A stretch of DNA of 64,000 bases, taken from assembly GCA_934728065.1 (NCBI GenBank), contig CAKVDW010000007.1:15831-79830 (forward strand). Direction: 5' to 3'. Origin of the DNA: an uncultured Campylobacter sp. GTDB lineage: Bacteria; Campylobacterota; Campylobacteria; Campylobacterales; Campylobacteraceae. Positions 54,876-63,839 of the stretch are shown in pieces. Within the stretch, counting starts at the first letter, position 1, and every line of letters begins with the position of its first letter. Position numbers and translations under genes: made by a program. Below the pieces are notes generated by a model that saw nothing but the letters and a program-made list of their open reading frames with translations, ran no database searches and was not told where the DNA came from.

Positions 54876-55128
54876 CAGCACCGCCATTTAAATTTACAAG
54901 ACTAAGTTCAGGGTGAATGTCGATTTTAAGTTGTCTTTCAAGGGCGTATTTTAAGGTCGTGCCACTTGCCGCACAGCCCTTGCAAGCTCCGATTAAATGC
55001 ACATAAACAACACCATTTTTCACGCCTAAAAACTCTAATCCTCCACCATCTTGCTCTAAAATATAAAGTTGTTTATCCAAAACAGACTGCACAGGCTCAT
55101 ACAATTCCTCATCGCTAAAAGGCATCAT
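54856..55128 (-). CDS. NifU C-terminal-domain iron-sulfur scaffold
   Basis: 90 aa. The Cys pair HLIGACKGCAASGTTLKYALE is the CxxC of the Nfu domain that carries an Fe-S cluster. Only the C-terminal domain of NifU is present. First gene of a seven-gene leftward run that includes murE, ybaB, ispA and tkt. Confidence 0.92.
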   Translation of the reverse strand: MMPFSDEELYEPVQSVLDKQLYILEQDGGGLEFLGVKNGVVYVHLIGACKGCAASGTTLKYALERQLKIDIHPELSLVNLNGGADEFARL

Positions 55129-55218
55129 TTATTTTCCTTAAATTTTATCCATAACTTTACACAAAATGTCTTTAAGAAAAGATAAATTTAGAAATTTTTT
55201 CTTGTTGTTTTTACTCAA

Positions 55219-55240
55219 TCATTAACTTTATGGTTAATGA
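55219..55240. promoter_or_regulatory. Operator-like palindrome before drug exporter
   Basis: TCATTAAC-TTTATG-GTTAATGA, perfect 8 bp arms, ending 8 bp before a TATAAT at 55249-55254. The position (the -35 zone) suits repression by a TetR/MarR-type regulator, which is not encoded nearby. Confidence 0.5.
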
Positions 55241-55248
55241 TTTTTTAT

Positions 55249-55254
55249 TATAAT
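55249..55254 (+). promoter_or_regulatory. -10 element of exporter gene
   Basis: TTTATTATAATCAAAG contains TATAAT 31 nt upstream of the ATG at 55285. Confidence 0.55.
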
Positions 55255-55284
55255 CAAAGTTATAATTTAATTAGGGGGTTTGTA

Positions 55285-56487
55285 ATGCAAAAACACACAC
55301 AGGTTAAGGGCTTTGAGAAATTTAAGATTGTCATCATTTTGGCATTAATGTCATCTATCGCGCCACTTTCTACGGATATGTATTTGCCTGCACTAGCTAA
55401 GGTGCAAGAGAGCTTTCAAACTTCATCTTTTCTTACTCAACTTTCTTTAGCAAGTTTTTTTGTGGCTTTTGCTCTTGGACAACTTATTTATGGACCTTTA
55501 AGCGATATTTTTGGGCGCAAAAAACCCTTGTATGTGGGAATTGTGCTTTTTATGCTCTCATCTTTAAGCTGTGTGCTTGTTGATTCGGTTGAAGCCTTTA
55601 TAGTCTTGAGATTTTTTGAGGCTTTGGGCGGGTGTGCTGGCGTTGTCATCGCTCGTGCCATAGTTAATGACCTTTTTGAACTCAAAGAAGCTGCTTCTAT
55701 CTTTGCTTTGATGATGGTTGTTAGCTCCATAGCTCCTATGCTTTCGCCAACTTTTGGCTCCTTACTTTTGGAATTTTTTTCTTGGTATAGCATTTTCATC
55801 GTGTTGTTTATGCTGGGTATCATTTTGCTTTTATTACTCATTTTTGTCCTTAAAGAAAGTGCGCCAAAGCGTGGTGAAGTAAAATTTTCGCAAAAAGAAA
55901 TCATTAAAAGCTATAAAAGCGTTTTAAATGATAAGCTTTTTATGATTTATGCAATTTCTGGAGCTTTAGCCATAGGCGGAATGTTTGCCTACATTACAGG
56001 TTCATCTTTTGTTTTCACTCAATTTTTTGGACTTAGCGAACAAAAATATGGAATTTTATTTGGCATAAATGCGCTTGGTTTTGTCATTTTTGCAAACATT
56101 AATGCTAAAATAGTGCTTAAATACTCGCCTTACATTATCCTGCCAAAAGCCTTTAAAGCTATGTTTGTCTTAAGTGTTATTTTGGTTGTTTCAGCCTTTT
56201 TTACCACGAATTTTTGGTTTTTTGAGTTGGCTTTATTTTTTACCATAGGAATGCTGGGCTTTTTGATGCCAAATATCACAACCTTGGCAATGGCTCGTTT
56301 TGCAAGTAATCATTCAGGAACAGCTTCTGCGGTGCTTGGCACAACTCAATTTGCCTTTGCTGGCGTTGTGAGCTTTATTGTTGGCATTTTAAACGCGAAT
56401 TCTCCATTATTTTTAGGTTCTGTCATCGCTATATGCTGTTTTTTAGCTGTTTTAACCTATACCTTGCATAAAAAATATGGTGATTAA
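55285..56487 (+). CDS. MFS multidrug exporter, Bcr/CflA family
   Basis: 400 aa from ATG 55285. The branch motif LSTDMYLPALAKVQESF is clear; also LIYGPLSDIFGRKKPLYVG (loop 2-3) and a motif C-like segment AEALGGCAGVVIARAIV-equivalent (FEALGGCAGVVIARAIVNDL). Twelve membrane helices. Proton-driven efflux of drugs such as bicyclomycin or sulfonamides is usual for the family. The preceding palindrome suggests repression. Confidence 0.9.
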   Translation: MQKHTQVKGFEKFKIVIILALMSSIAPLSTDMYLPALAKVQESFQTSSFLTQLSLASFFVAFALGQLIYGPLSDIFGRKKPLYVGIVLFMLSSLSCVLVDSVEAFIVLRFFEALGGCAGVVIARAIVNDLFELKEAASIFALMMVVSSIAPMLSPTFGSLLLEFFSWYSIFIVLFMLGIILLLLLIFVLKESAPKRGEVKFSQKEIIKSYKSVLNDKLFMIYAISGALAIGGMFAYITGSSFVFTQFFGLSEQKYGILFGINALGFVIFANINAKIVLKYSPYIILPKAFKAMFVLSVILVVSAFFTTNFWFFELALFFTIGMLGFLMPNITTLAMARFASNHSGTASAVLGTTQFAFAGVVSFIVGILNANSPLFLGSVIAICCFLAVLTYTLHKKYGD

Positions 56488-56535
56488 TGAAATTTAGCTA
56501 TGATAAGCTTAAATTTTTATCGAAAGGTTTTAATT

Positions 56536-57027
56536 ATGAAAAAAATAGTTTTACTTGTTTTTGCCTTATGCTCTTTGAGTTTTGGCATAAGAATAGGCAC
56601 TTTGGAGTTAAGCCCCGAGCTTGGTGGAGGTGTGCAAAAGCTAAATGCTGATGGGAAAAACCATTATGAATGGAGTGTTTATGGTAAAGTGTGGATGGGC
56701 GCAGGAGCTTTGCTTATTGCCCCACAATTTAAATACTCAAGCCTAGATGACGGTTACAGGCATCTTAAGAATTGGCAATATGGCGGCTCTTTGGGCGCGA
56801 GCATAGACCTTGCTATACTTTATGTAACGCCTTATATTGGAGCGAATTATTCAAGGTTTAATGAATACTACAAAAACACAGTTGCCTATAATGCTGGAAT
56901 CAGAGCCAAACCTATGTTTTTGCCCTTTGCTGTAAGCGTAGAATATCAATACCAAAAACCAGAGTCCTATTTTGGCACGAAAAGAAAAATGGAATCCTTA
57001 CTCTTTAGTCTAGGTTTAACCTTTTAA
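56536..57027 (+). CDS. Small outer-membrane beta-barrel protein
   Basis: 163 aa from ATG 56536. Signal peptide KKIVLLVFALCSLSFG. The rest is an alternating amphipathic beta-strand pattern (WSVYGKVWMGAGALLIAP, LAILYVTPYIGANYS) ending in an aromatic residue, LGLTF, as in outer-membrane barrels assembled by BAM. About eight strands. No named family recognised. 48 nt behind the exporter. Confidence 0.75.
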   Translation: MKKIVLLVFALCSLSFGIRIGTLELSPELGGGVQKLNADGKNHYEWSVYGKVWMGAGALLIAPQFKYSSLDDGYRHLKNWQYGGSLGASIDLAILYVTPYIGANYSRFNEYYKNTVAYNAGIRAKPMFLPFAVSVEYQYQKPESYFGTKRKMESLLFSLGLTF

Positions 57028-57052
57028 ATTCAGCCTTTTAAAGGCTGAATTT
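57026..57052. terminator. Bidirectional hairpin between barrel gene and rplQ
   Basis: A perfect 27 bp palindrome: AAATTCAGCCTTT, one T, AAAGGCTGAATTT. Lies between convergent genes and is flanked by T and A runs, so it can serve both strands. Confidence 0.75.
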
Positions 57053-57053
57053 A

Positions 57054-57407
57054 TTAAGCGACAAATTCAATATAAGCCATTTCAGCAGCATCGCCACGGC
57101 GAATGCGAGTTTTGATAATCCTTGTATAACCGCCATTTCTATCTTTAAAATTTATAGCGATTTCATTAACAAGCTTATTTGTGGCTTTTTTATCTTGTAA
57201 GCTCGCAAATACGGCTCTGTGAGCATTAGAATCTCCAACTCTTGCCCTAGTAATGAGCCTTTCTATGTATGAGCGAAGCTCTTTTGCCTTTGGCAAGGTA
57301 GTTTCAATTTTACCCGCATTGATAATAGCAATGCTTAAATTTTTAAGCAAAGCCCCTCTGTGAGATGAAGTGCGTCCAAGTTTGCGGTATCCGTGTTTGT
57401 GTCTCAT
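57054..57407 (-). CDS. rplQ: 50S ribosomal protein L17
   Basis: 117 aa: [20 protein letters not shown] and [18 protein letters not shown] are the family blocks. Last gene of the ribosomal operon; ATG overlaps the rpoA stop (ATGA). Confidence 0.97.
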   Translation of the reverse strand: MRHKHGYRKLGRTSSHRGALLKNLSIAIINAGKIETTLPKAKELRSYIERLITRARVGDSNAHRAVFASLQDKKATNKLVNEIAINFKDRNGGYTRIIKTRIRRGDAAEMAYIEFVA

Positions 57408-58423
57408 TGTTTGCCTCCATTTTGTGCCTTAAGCTCGGCAATTTTTTTGCTGAGAATGTCCTTGTTGTCGCTGAGTTTTGAAGTGCCAACAGGCAACCCT
57501 ATGCTTTCCATTATGGTTTTAATCTCATCAAGGGATTTTTTACCCAAATTTTTTAGTGCCGAAAGCTCGCTCACACTCATTAAAGCAAGCTCACCTATAT
57601 AAGAAATACCTGCTTTTTCAAGGCAGTTAAAGCTTCTTGCACTTAAATTTAAATCCGTAATGTTTTGCAAGAGTTTCATATTTTCAATCTCATTGTTAGC
57701 GTTTTGTTTTTTGATATTTGCGCCAACATTAGTAATTTTATCAAAAACACTAAGCTGTTTATACATAGCCTCTAAAGCATTTTCAAAGGCTTTATTTGGA
57801 GAAATTTGCCCATCAGTTGTTATGGTAAAAACAACCTTTTCATAATCTGGATTATCCTCAAAAAGCACCTTTTCTATGTCATACACAGCCTTTCTTACAG
57901 GGGTAAAAAAGGCATCAAGTGTGATATACTTAATGTCTGGGATTAAATTTCTAATCTCTTCGCTTGGCACATAGCCTATGCCCTTTTCAATGATGAGCGT
58001 AAAATCAAGCTCGGCATCCTCGTTGATAGTGGCTAAATAACCATCCGCATTAACAACTTCGACAAGTTCATTATTTAAATCCTCGCCGTGAATTTCTTTT
58101 GGACCTTTAAATTTAAAGCTTACAATTTCTTTGTCCGCATCATTTTTAAGCTTGAAACGAAGTTTTTTTAGGTTGATGATAAAAAGCGTTACATCTTCAA
58201 GCATTCCTCGCATACTATCAAATTCGTGGCTCACGCCCTCTATATGTAAGGCTGTGGGCGCAAAACCCACCGTGCTAGCGTAAAGTAAGCGGCGCAAAGG
58301 GTGCGCAAGCGTGATACCATAGCCGATTTCAAAGGGCCAGGCACTAATTTTAGCAGTAGTATCGTTAATATTTTCAACACTAAATTGAGTCGGCGTATAA
58401 GCTGATGTAGTAATGTTTCTCAT
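57404..58423 (-). CDS. rpoA: RNA polymerase alpha subunit
   Basis: 339 aa. N-terminal assembly domain ([20 protein letters not shown]) and C-terminal DNA-binding domain ([19 protein letters not shown]…[11 protein letters not shown]). Full length. Confidence 0.98.
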   Translation of the reverse strand: MRNITTSAYTPTQFSVENINDTTAKISAWPFEIGYGITLAHPLRRLLYASTVGFAPTALHIEGVSHEFDSMRGMLEDVTLFIINLKKLRFKLKNDADKEIVSFKFKGPKEIHGEDLNNELVEVVNADGYLATINEDAELDFTLIIEKGIGYVPSEEIRNLIPDIKYITLDAFFTPVRKAVYDIEKVLFEDNPDYEKVVFTITTDGQISPNKAFENALEAMYKQLSVFDKITNVGANIKKQNANNEIENMKLLQNITDLNLSARSFNCLEKAGISYIGELALMSVSELSALKNLGKKSLDEIKTIMESIGLPVGTSKLSDNKDILSKKIAELKAQNGGKQ

Positions 58424-58437
58424 ATTTAAAGCCTTTA

Positions 58438-59064
58438 TTATTTAGAGTAAAGCTCGACTATGAAGCGTTCTTCAACAGGGATAACCACTTCCTCTCGCTC
58501 TGGTGTTCTTGTGAAAATGCCAAATCTCTTGTCCTTTTCGACATCTACCCACGCCACAATGCCCGTTTGCGCCGTCAAATCCACGGCGCGTGAAATTTGC
58601 GGGTTGTTTTTGCTTTTTTCAGCCACTTCGACCTTTGCGCCTACTTCTACGCGAAAACTTGGTATATCGACTCTTTTGCCATTTACCAAAATGTGTCCGT
58701 GCGTAACGAGCTGCCTTGCAAAGCGGCGAGTTGTCGCAAAGCCCATACGATAAACGACATTATCAAGCCTTTGCTCCAAAAGCTGTATCAGCAAAACACC
58801 CGTGTTGCCCTCACGGCGTGCAGCCTCAGCAAAAAGGCGGCGGAACTGCTTTTCGCTCAGCCCATACATAAATTTAGCCTTTTGCTTTTCGCGCAGTTGC
58901 AAGCCATATTCGCTTATCTTGCCACGCCTTGCGCCGTGCTGTCCGGGCGCATAAGGGCGTTTGTCAAGCGCACTTTTTCCCGCTAATCTTCGCTCGCCTT
59001 TAAGTGCAAGGCTCACGCCAAAGCGTCTTTCTAGTTTTTCAACAGGTCCTCTATATCTTGACAT
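58438..59064 (-). CDS. rpsD: 30S ribosomal protein S4
   Basis: 208 aa. [19 protein letters not shown] start, [17 protein letters not shown], and the S4 RNA-binding motif [10 protein letters not shown] followed by [17 protein letters not shown]. The zinc-free form (no N-terminal CxxC). Confidence 0.98.
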   Translation of the reverse strand: MSRYRGPVEKLERRFGVSLALKGERRLAGKSALDKRPYAPGQHGARRGKISEYGLQLREKQKAKFMYGLSEKQFRRLFAEAARREGNTGVLLIQLLEQRLDNVVYRMGFATTRRFARQLVTHGHILVNGKRVDIPSFRVEVGAKVEVAEKSKNNPQISRAVDLTAQTGIVAWVDVEKDKRFGIFTRTPEREEVVIPVEERFIVELYSK

Positions 59065-59077
59065 AACTTATCCTTTC

Positions 59078-59470
59078 TCACACGCGGCGGCGTTTTGGTG
59101 GGCGGCAGCCATTGTGCGCAAGTGGCGTGATGTCCTTTAAAAACAGCACTTTTATGCCCTCGCAAGCTCCGACACTCTTTACAGCGGTTTCTCTACCGCT
59201 TCCTGGTCCTTGCACCTTGATGCCTACTTCTTTGATGCCGTGTTCTTTGGCTTTGTTCATCGCATCTTCAACCGCTTGTTGCGCTGCGTAAGGGGTTGAT
59301 TTCTTTGAGCCTTTAAAGCCAAGCCCACCAGCACTGCTCCACGCTATGGCGTTGCCCATTTCATCGGTAACTGTTACCATAGTGTTGTTAAAAGTTGCGC
59401 TGATATAGACTATACCGCGAGCGATATTTTTTTTCGCTACTTTTTTCTTTACGATTTTTCTTGTTGCCAT
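59078..59470 (-). CDS. rpsK: 30S ribosomal protein S11
   Basis: 130 aa. [21 protein letters not shown] and [15 protein letters not shown] are diagnostic; the C-terminus PPKRRRV is the conserved end. Confidence 0.98.
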   Translation of the reverse strand: MATRKIVKKKVAKKNIARGIVYISATFNNTMVTVTDEMGNAIAWSSAGGLGFKGSKKSTPYAAQQAVEDAMNKAKEHGIKEVGIKVQGPGSGRETAVKSVGACEGIKVLFLKDITPLAHNGCRPPKRRRV

Positions 59471-59480
59471 AGTCTATCCT

Positions 59481-59852
59481 TTACGCTTTGGCGGCTGCGC
59501 CGACTGTTTTGCGTTTGCCCTTGCGGGTTCTAGCGTTGGTTTTGGTTTTTTGACCGCGCACAGGCAAGCCTTTGCGGTGTCGCAACCCCCTGTAAGAGCC
59601 TAAATCCATAAGCGCCTTAATGTCCATAGCCACTTGCTTACGCAAATCGCCTTCTACCATATAATGCTCTTGGATTTCCTTGCGGATAGCCGCTGCTTCT
59701 TCCTCGCTCAGCTCACTCACTCTTTTGTCGTAAGAAATTCCTGTCTTGTCAAGGATTTTCCTCGAACTAAACAAACCTATACCATAAATATAGGTTAATC
59801 CATACTCCACCCTTTTTTTCTTGGGTAAATCCACACCTGCAATACGAGCCAT
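59481..59852 (-). CDS. rpsM: 30S ribosomal protein S13
   Basis: 123 aa. [20 protein letters not shown] and [20 protein letters not shown] are clear. 3 nt behind rpmJ. Confidence 0.98.
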   Translation of the reverse strand: MARIAGVDLPKKKRVEYGLTYIYGIGLFSSRKILDKTGISYDKRVSELSEEEAAAIRKEIQEHYMVEGDLRKQVAMDIKALMDLGSYRGLRHRKGLPVRGQKTKTNARTRKGKRKTVGAAAKA

Positions 59853-59855
59853 CGT

Positions 59856-59969
59856 TTAGCCCTGCCTTTGCTTGTGTTTTGGGTTTTCGCAGATAATGCG
59901 AACCACGCGTTTGCGGCGAATGATTTTGCATTTGTCGCACATTTTTTTGACTGATGGTCTGACTTTCAT
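59856..59969 (-). CDS. rpmJ: 50S ribosomal protein L36
   Basis: 37 aa: [20 protein letters not shown], then [11 protein letters not shown]. The C-x2-C…C…H zinc ligands are kept, so this is the zinc-binding form. ATG 59969 follows GGAGAAGACG. Short enough to be missed by length filters. Confidence 0.96.
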   Translation of the reverse strand: MKVRPSVKKMCDKCKIIRRKRVVRIICENPKHKQRQG

Positions 59970-60094
59970 CGTCTTCTCCTGTGTTGAAAATTCCACTTTT
60001 TCGCGACATCAATAGGTGTCAAACCAACTATTTTCAAAGCAAGTGGTAGATTTGAAAATACTTCTTTGCTAGTTCTTAATGTCGCAAAACTGTG

Positions 60095-60100
60095 ATTATA
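60095..60100 (-). promoter_or_regulatory. -10 element of rpmJ-rpsM-rpsK-rpsD-rpoA-rplQ
   Basis: The reverse strand reads AGATATAATCAC: TATAAT with an extended upstream AT stretch, 126 nt before rpmJ. A short AGCTTT/AAAGCT hairpin between it and infA could end the infA transcript. Confidence 0.55.
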
Positions 60101-60135
60101 TCTAAACTTAGCTTTAAAAAAGCTTAGATATAAAA

Positions 60136-60354
60136 TTATTTGTATCTAAAGGTGATACGACCCTTATCTAAGCTGTAAGGTGTAAGTTCCACACGAACGC
60201 GGTCTCCGGGCATTATGCGTATATAGTGCATACGCATTTTTCCAGCAATATGACAAAGTATAGTATGTTTGTTGTCAAGCTCTACGCGAAAATTCGCGTT
60301 TGGTAGGGCTTCTACCACATTACCATCTATTTCTATGACATCATCTTTTGCCAA
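60136..60354 (-). CDS. infA: Translation initiation factor IF-1
   Basis: 72 aa OB-fold: [49 protein letters not shown]. The start is TTG at 60354 with a very strong ribosome binding site (AAAGGAGAGGATAA); there is no ATG until well inside the conserved fold, and frames extended upstream run into the tRNA-Ser gene. Lies between the tRNAs and the ribosomal operon. Confidence 0.95.
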   Translation of the reverse strand: MAKDDVIEIDGNVVEALPNANFRVELDNKHTILCHIAGKMRMHYIRIMPGDRVRVELTPYSLDKGRITFRYK

Positions 60355-60387
60355 ATTATCCTCTCCTTTACAAACTTTTTTAAACAA

Positions 60388-60475
60388 TGGCCGGGAGAGA
60401 GGGATTCGAACCCCCGGAGGCTTGCACCTCAACGGTTTTCAAGACCGCCGCTTTCGACCACTCAGCCATCTCCCG
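60388..60475 (-). tRNA. tRNA-Ser (UGA anticodon)
   Basis: Acceptor arms CGGGAGA / TCTCCCG, long variable arm, anticodon loop CTTGAAA (UGA), T arm GGTTCGAATCC and encoded CCA at 60388-60390. 88 nt. Confidence 0.95.
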
Positions 60476-60488
60476 AAAATTAGCCATT

Positions 60489-60562
60489 TGGAGGCGACAC
60501 CCGGATTTGAACCGGGGATCAGAGCTTTGCAGGCTCATGCCTTACCGCTTGGCTATGCCGCC
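60489..60562 (-). tRNA. tRNA-Cys (GCA anticodon)
   Basis: GGCGGCA start, D-loop AAGCGGTAAGGC, anticodon loop CTGCAAA, T arm GGTTCAAATCC, 3' TCCA encoded. 74 nt. Confidence 0.95.
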
Positions 60563-60647
60563 TTAACAGACTAGCGAATGCAGATGAGAAAGCATTATTT
60601 GCTCTTTGACAATTTCATATCCGCACTCTATAAATTCTGCATTTTTA

Positions 60648-60736
60648 TGGTGCCCGAAATCGGACTTGAACCGATACGGAAGTAAAGTTCCGAGGGATTT
60701 TAAGTCCCTTGTGTCTACCAATTCCACCACCCGGGC
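60648..60736 (-). tRNA. tRNA-Leu (UAA anticodon)
   Basis: GCCCGGGTGGTGGAATTGG start, anticodon loop CTTAAAA (UAA), long variable arm, T arm GGTTCAAGTCC and ACCA end. 89 nt. Confidence 0.95.
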
Positions 60737-60739
60737 ATT

Positions 60740-60814
60740 TGGAGCGGGAAACGAGATTCGAACTCGCGACCCCAACCTTGGCAAGGTTGTGCTCTACCCC
60801 TGAGCTATTCCCGC
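60740..60814 (-). tRNA. tRNA-Gly (GCC anticodon)
   Basis: GCGGGAATAGCTCAGGGG start, anticodon loop TTGCCAA (GCC), T arm AGTTCGAATCT, encoded CCA. 75 nt. Separated by only 3 nt from tRNA-Leu; the four tRNAs are transcribed together in the order Gly-Leu-Cys-Ser and may run into infA. Confidence 0.96.
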
Positions 60815-60916
60815 AAGATAAACGCAAATTTTATCATTTTAAGCTTAAAAATGCTTTAAATGCAAATTTACACATTTATCAAAACAACTTTAAATTTTAA
60901 GCACCATTTGCCCCGC

Positions 60917-61732
60917 TCAAAGCCTTGTAAATTCGGCGTTTATGTCGCAAATTTTTGCCCTATACATAGCGGTTGAAACAAGCATATCAACGCCCGTTTT
61001 AGCGTAATCTGCGGAGTTTTCTTTGTTTATGCCGCCTGTGGCTGAAAGCAAAATGTGCGAAAATTTAGCCCTTATCTCGCTCACAAGGGTGCTTAAAGTC
61101 TCACACTCAAAGCGTTCGCACTGCAAAATGTCAGCACCCAAAGCCGCAAAATGCCTTGCTTCGCTTGCATTTTCTACTTCAACGATGATTTTATGTTCTT
61201 TAAAGGCATTTTCAAAGTCATCACAAAGCACTCTATGCTCTTTAAACACTAAAATACTATCGCTTAGTCCATATCTGTGTGGCAAGCCACCGCCACTTAT
61301 AAGGGCTTTGAGCAAGAGTTTTTTAGCAAAGGGCATAGTTTTACGCGTGCCAAGCAAGGCTATGTTAGGGTTGTGCTTGCGGGCGTTTTCAAGCATAGTT
61401 CTTGTGTAGCTTGCCACAGAACTTGCGTATTCTAATAAATTTTGCATAGTTTTTGCCACGCGAAGCAAGTCCTGCGCCTTGCCTTTTAGGGACAAAAAAC
61501 GCTCTTTTGACTGAATTTTCGCCCCATTTTCAAGGGCAAATTCACACTCAATGTCAAGCATTTTAGCAAGTTTTACGCACTCATCGACACCGCAAAGTAT
61601 GATTTCATCATTTTTTGGAAAAAAGCACAAATTCGCTTTGGCGCAAATTCCCAAGCCAAAGCTCGTGTTGTCAAGGTAGGGCGCATCATCGTTGAGTAAA
61701 TTTATTAGCTCGTTGTCGCTAAATTCAAACAT
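60917..61732 (-). CDS. modD: ModD-like (quinolinate phosphoribosyltransferase fold) protein
   Basis: 271 aa NadC/ModD fold: TRTMLENARKHNP, LLGTRKTMPFAKKLLLKAL, SGGGLPHRYGLSDSILVF, IIVEVENASEA and SATGGINKENSADYAKTGVDM. The GGGLPHRYGL word favours ModD, a protein found in molybdenum-transport clusters with no settled reaction, over true NadC (which has GGGxxHRxxL as well). No mod transport genes lie nearby, so the annotation rests on sequence only. Confidence 0.75.
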   Translation of the reverse strand: MFEFSDNELINLLNDDAPYLDNTSFGLGICAKANLCFFPKNDEIILCGVDECVKLAKMLDIECEFALENGAKIQSKERFLSLKGKAQDLLRVAKTMQNLLEYASSVASYTRTMLENARKHNPNIALLGTRKTMPFAKKLLLKALISGGGLPHRYGLSDSILVFKEHRVLCDDFENAFKEHKIIVEVENASEARHFAALGADILQCERFECETLSTLVSEIRAKFSHILLSATGGINKENSADYAKTGVDMLVSTAMYRAKICDINAEFTRL

Positions 61733-61829
61733 AATCAGCCTTTTTTATGCGAATTTTAGCATATTTTTGCCCTTTGGCGCAAACTCTTGTTTAATAAATT
61801 TATGTTAAAATTGAATTCAAGGACAAAAA

Positions 61830-62606
61830 ATGAAAGAAATTTTAATCACAAACGATGATGGCTTTGAGAGCAAGGGCTTGAAAAAACTTGTAAAAATGTT
61901 GCGGCGTGAGTTTAACGCCAAAGTAACCGTAGTCGCTCCATCCACTGAAAAATCAGGCTCATCTCACTCCATAACGCTCACGCGTCCGCTTCGTTTCGTC
62001 AAAGTCGGCAAGCGTTTTTACAAGCTTGATGATGGCACGCCTGCTGATTGCGTGTATTTGGCGCTTCACGCCCTTTACAAAACGCGCTTGCCTGATTTAG
62101 TCATAAGCGGTATCAATCACGGAGCGAACATAAGCGAGGATATAACATACTCTGGCACTTGTGCTGGTGCTATGGAGGCTGTTTTGCAGGGCATTCCTGC
62201 AATCGCACTTTCGCAATTTTACCGAAAAAGCGAGAATTCAAAAAGGCTTGATTTCACAAATGCCCTTGAAATCACGCGTCAAATCGTGGCAAAAATCTTA
62301 AACAACGGCTTTCCGCTTGACAAAAAAGAATTCATCAATGTAAATTTTCCCTCAGCAAAAGATGAATTTAAGGGGCTTAAAGTCGCTCACACGGGCAAAA
62401 GAGTGTATAATTACAAAGCTTATGCGAACAAAAATCCACGCGGAGTGGAGTATTTTTGGCTGGCTGCGGCTGGTTTGGAGTATGAAAGGCAGGCAAATTC
62501 GGACATTGATTTGCTTTTGCAAGGCTATGCGGTGATGACACCGATAATGCTTGATTTAACCGCTTACAATAAGCTTGAAATGCTAAAAAAATGGGCGAAA
62601 ATATGA
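61830..62606 (+). CDS. surE: 5'-nucleotidase SurE
   Basis: 258 aa metal-dependent nucleotidase. ILITNDDGFESKGLKKL (metal-binding Asp-Asp), APSTEKSGSSHSIT and VISGINHGANISEDITYSGT are diagnostic. Start has AAGGACAAAAAATG. First gene of a pair with the ThiF-like gene (ATGA overlap). Confidence 0.97.
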   Translation: MKEILITNDDGFESKGLKKLVKMLRREFNAKVTVVAPSTEKSGSSHSITLTRPLRFVKVGKRFYKLDDGTPADCVYLALHALYKTRLPDLVISGINHGANISEDITYSGTCAGAMEAVLQGIPAIALSQFYRKSENSKRLDFTNALEITRQIVAKILNNGFPLDKKEFINVNFPSAKDEFKGLKVAHTGKRVYNYKAYANKNPRGVEYFWLAAAGLEYERQANSDIDLLLQGYAVMTPIMLDLTAYNKLEMLKKWAKI

Positions 62607-63286
62607 ATTTAGATGACAAAAAGGCTGAATTCCGCTTTACACGCGTGAAATGGCTCATCGGCGAAGAGCTTTTTGACAAAATCACCACGCTTAAAGTCCT
62701 TGTTTTTGGGCTTGGCGGCGTGGGTGGCTTTTGCGTTGATGCGCTTTATCGCACGGGCTTTAAGGATTTTACTTTCATCGATGAGGACAGCTTTGAGGCT
62801 ACAAATTTAAACCGCCAGCTGCATAGCGAGCATATCAGGCAAGCAAAGGCTGAGGTTTTTTCGCGAATTTATGGGGGCAAGGGTATAGTAAAACGCGTGG
62901 ATAGTGCGTTTTTGCGTGAATTTAGCTTGCAAGAGTTTGACATTATCATAGATGCCATAGATGATATACCCGCAAAAGTTGCTATTGTAGGGCTTGTGGA
63001 TACTCAAAAACAAATTTTCGTCTCAGCCACAGGCGGTGCGAGAAAGCTTGATGCCACTAAAATCGCCATTGCGCCACTTTGCAAAACGCACGGAGACGCC
63101 CTAGCGAAAAAATTTCGCTATGAGCTTAAAAAAGCTGGTTTAAAAGCGGACTTTGAAGTGGTTTTTAGCGATGAAAAGCCCATTTGCAAGGAGCTTGGCT
63201 CGTTTATGGGCGTAACAGCTTCCTTTGGATTAGCCTTATCAAGTCTTGTTTTGCGAAAGGTCTGCCAAAAGTATAAAAAGACATAA
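62603..63286 (+). CDS. ThiF/TcdA-family adenylyltransferase
   Basis: 227 aa from ATG 62603, which overlaps the surE stop (an ATG 12 nt upstream is possible). E1-like Rossmann fold: VLVFGLGGVGGFCVDALYRT, DEDSFEATNLNRQLHS, IIDAIDDIPAKVAIV and VSATGGARKLDATKI. This pattern is that of TcdA/CsdL, which cyclises t6A on tRNA. No MoeB-type zinc cysteines, and no ThiS-like partner nearby. C. jejuni has a homologue after surE as I recall. Confidence 0.85.
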   Translation: MNLDDKKAEFRFTRVKWLIGEELFDKITTLKVLVFGLGGVGGFCVDALYRTGFKDFTFIDEDSFEATNLNRQLHSEHIRQAKAEVFSRIYGGKGIVKRVDSAFLREFSLQEFDIIIDAIDDIPAKVAIVGLVDTQKQIFVSATGGARKLDATKIAIAPLCKTHGDALAKKFRYELKKAGLKADFEVVFSDEKPICKELGSFMGVTASFGLALSSLVLRKVCQKYKKT

Positions 63287-63294
63287 AATAAAAT

Positions 63295-63308
63295 GGAACA
63301 CATTTTGC
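63295..63308 (+). promoter_or_regulatory. Sigma-54 (RpoN) promoter
   Basis: TGGAACACATTTTGCTT: GG at 63295-63296 and GC at 63307-63308, exactly 10 nt apart, matching the -24/-12 consensus TGGcac-N5-TTGCtt well. Start of transcription is expected near 63320, 25 nt before the ATG. Confidence 0.8.
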
Positions 63309-63344
63309 TTTAAAGCGGATAAATCATAAAACAAGGGAGAAAAA

Positions 63345-63839
63345 ATGAGTGATGAACTTCAAATCCTTAAAAGACACTTGGGCGAAGTTGCCGAAAAAAG
63401 CGAATTTAAGGCTAAAGAGCTTTCCTCGCAAATCAATGATGCGAATGATTTCATAGGAGCCTTGCAAATACTTGATAAATCGCTAAAAAAGATACAAGAA
63501 AATATACAAGAGCGAAATGAGTTAGGCAATGATGAAGAAAAAAGAAATCTTGACGCACAAAGTGCAAACATTATCCAAAGTTGTTCTTTTATGGGCGAGA
63601 CTTTGTTTGATACGAAACTGCATACAAATGTAGGTGGTCAAAATTTCAGCTTTGAGATACAAAATCCTTTATTTGCCCTTGAAAATGGTGGGTATGATGG
63701 CGTTTTAGCCTATGTAGAGGATAAAAGAGATGAGATTGATACCCTGCTTGACAATCTAGGAATGGCTATAACCCTAAGTGATTTGAGTGCTATGCCTACA
63801 AATGCTGGATACAAGAACTTTAAAGAGCTTCTTAGTTAA
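63345..63839 (+). CDS. Flagellar FliS co-chaperone candidate (HP1076-like)
   Basis: 164 aa, helical, reading flagellin-like in its first half ([21 protein letters not shown]) and then [14 protein letters not shown] and [17 protein letters not shown]. This layout resembles the HP1076 family of H. pylori, a flagellin-like co-chaperone of the export chaperone FliS; I make this link from memory and it needs a profile search. The RpoN promoter fits a class 2 flagellar gene. Its stop overlaps the convergent ung by 4 nt. Confidence 0.6.
   Translation: MSDELQILKRHLGEVAEKSEFKAKELSSQINDANDFIGALQILDKSLKKIQENIQERNELGNDEEKRNLDAQSANIIQSCSFMGETLFDTKLHTNVGGQNFSFEIQNPLFALENGGYDGVLAYVEDKRDEIDTLLDNLGMAITLSDLSAMPTNAGYKNFKELLS

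Noticed and set aside
55272-55279. G5 run before the exporter start as a contingency tract
   Set aside because: Five G is too short for notable slippage; it probably only contributes to the leader and ribosome binding.
60355-60432. Upstream extension of IF-1
   Set aside because: The extended frame reads into the tRNA-Ser gene; the TTG at 60354 has an excellent ribosome binding site and gives the family start.
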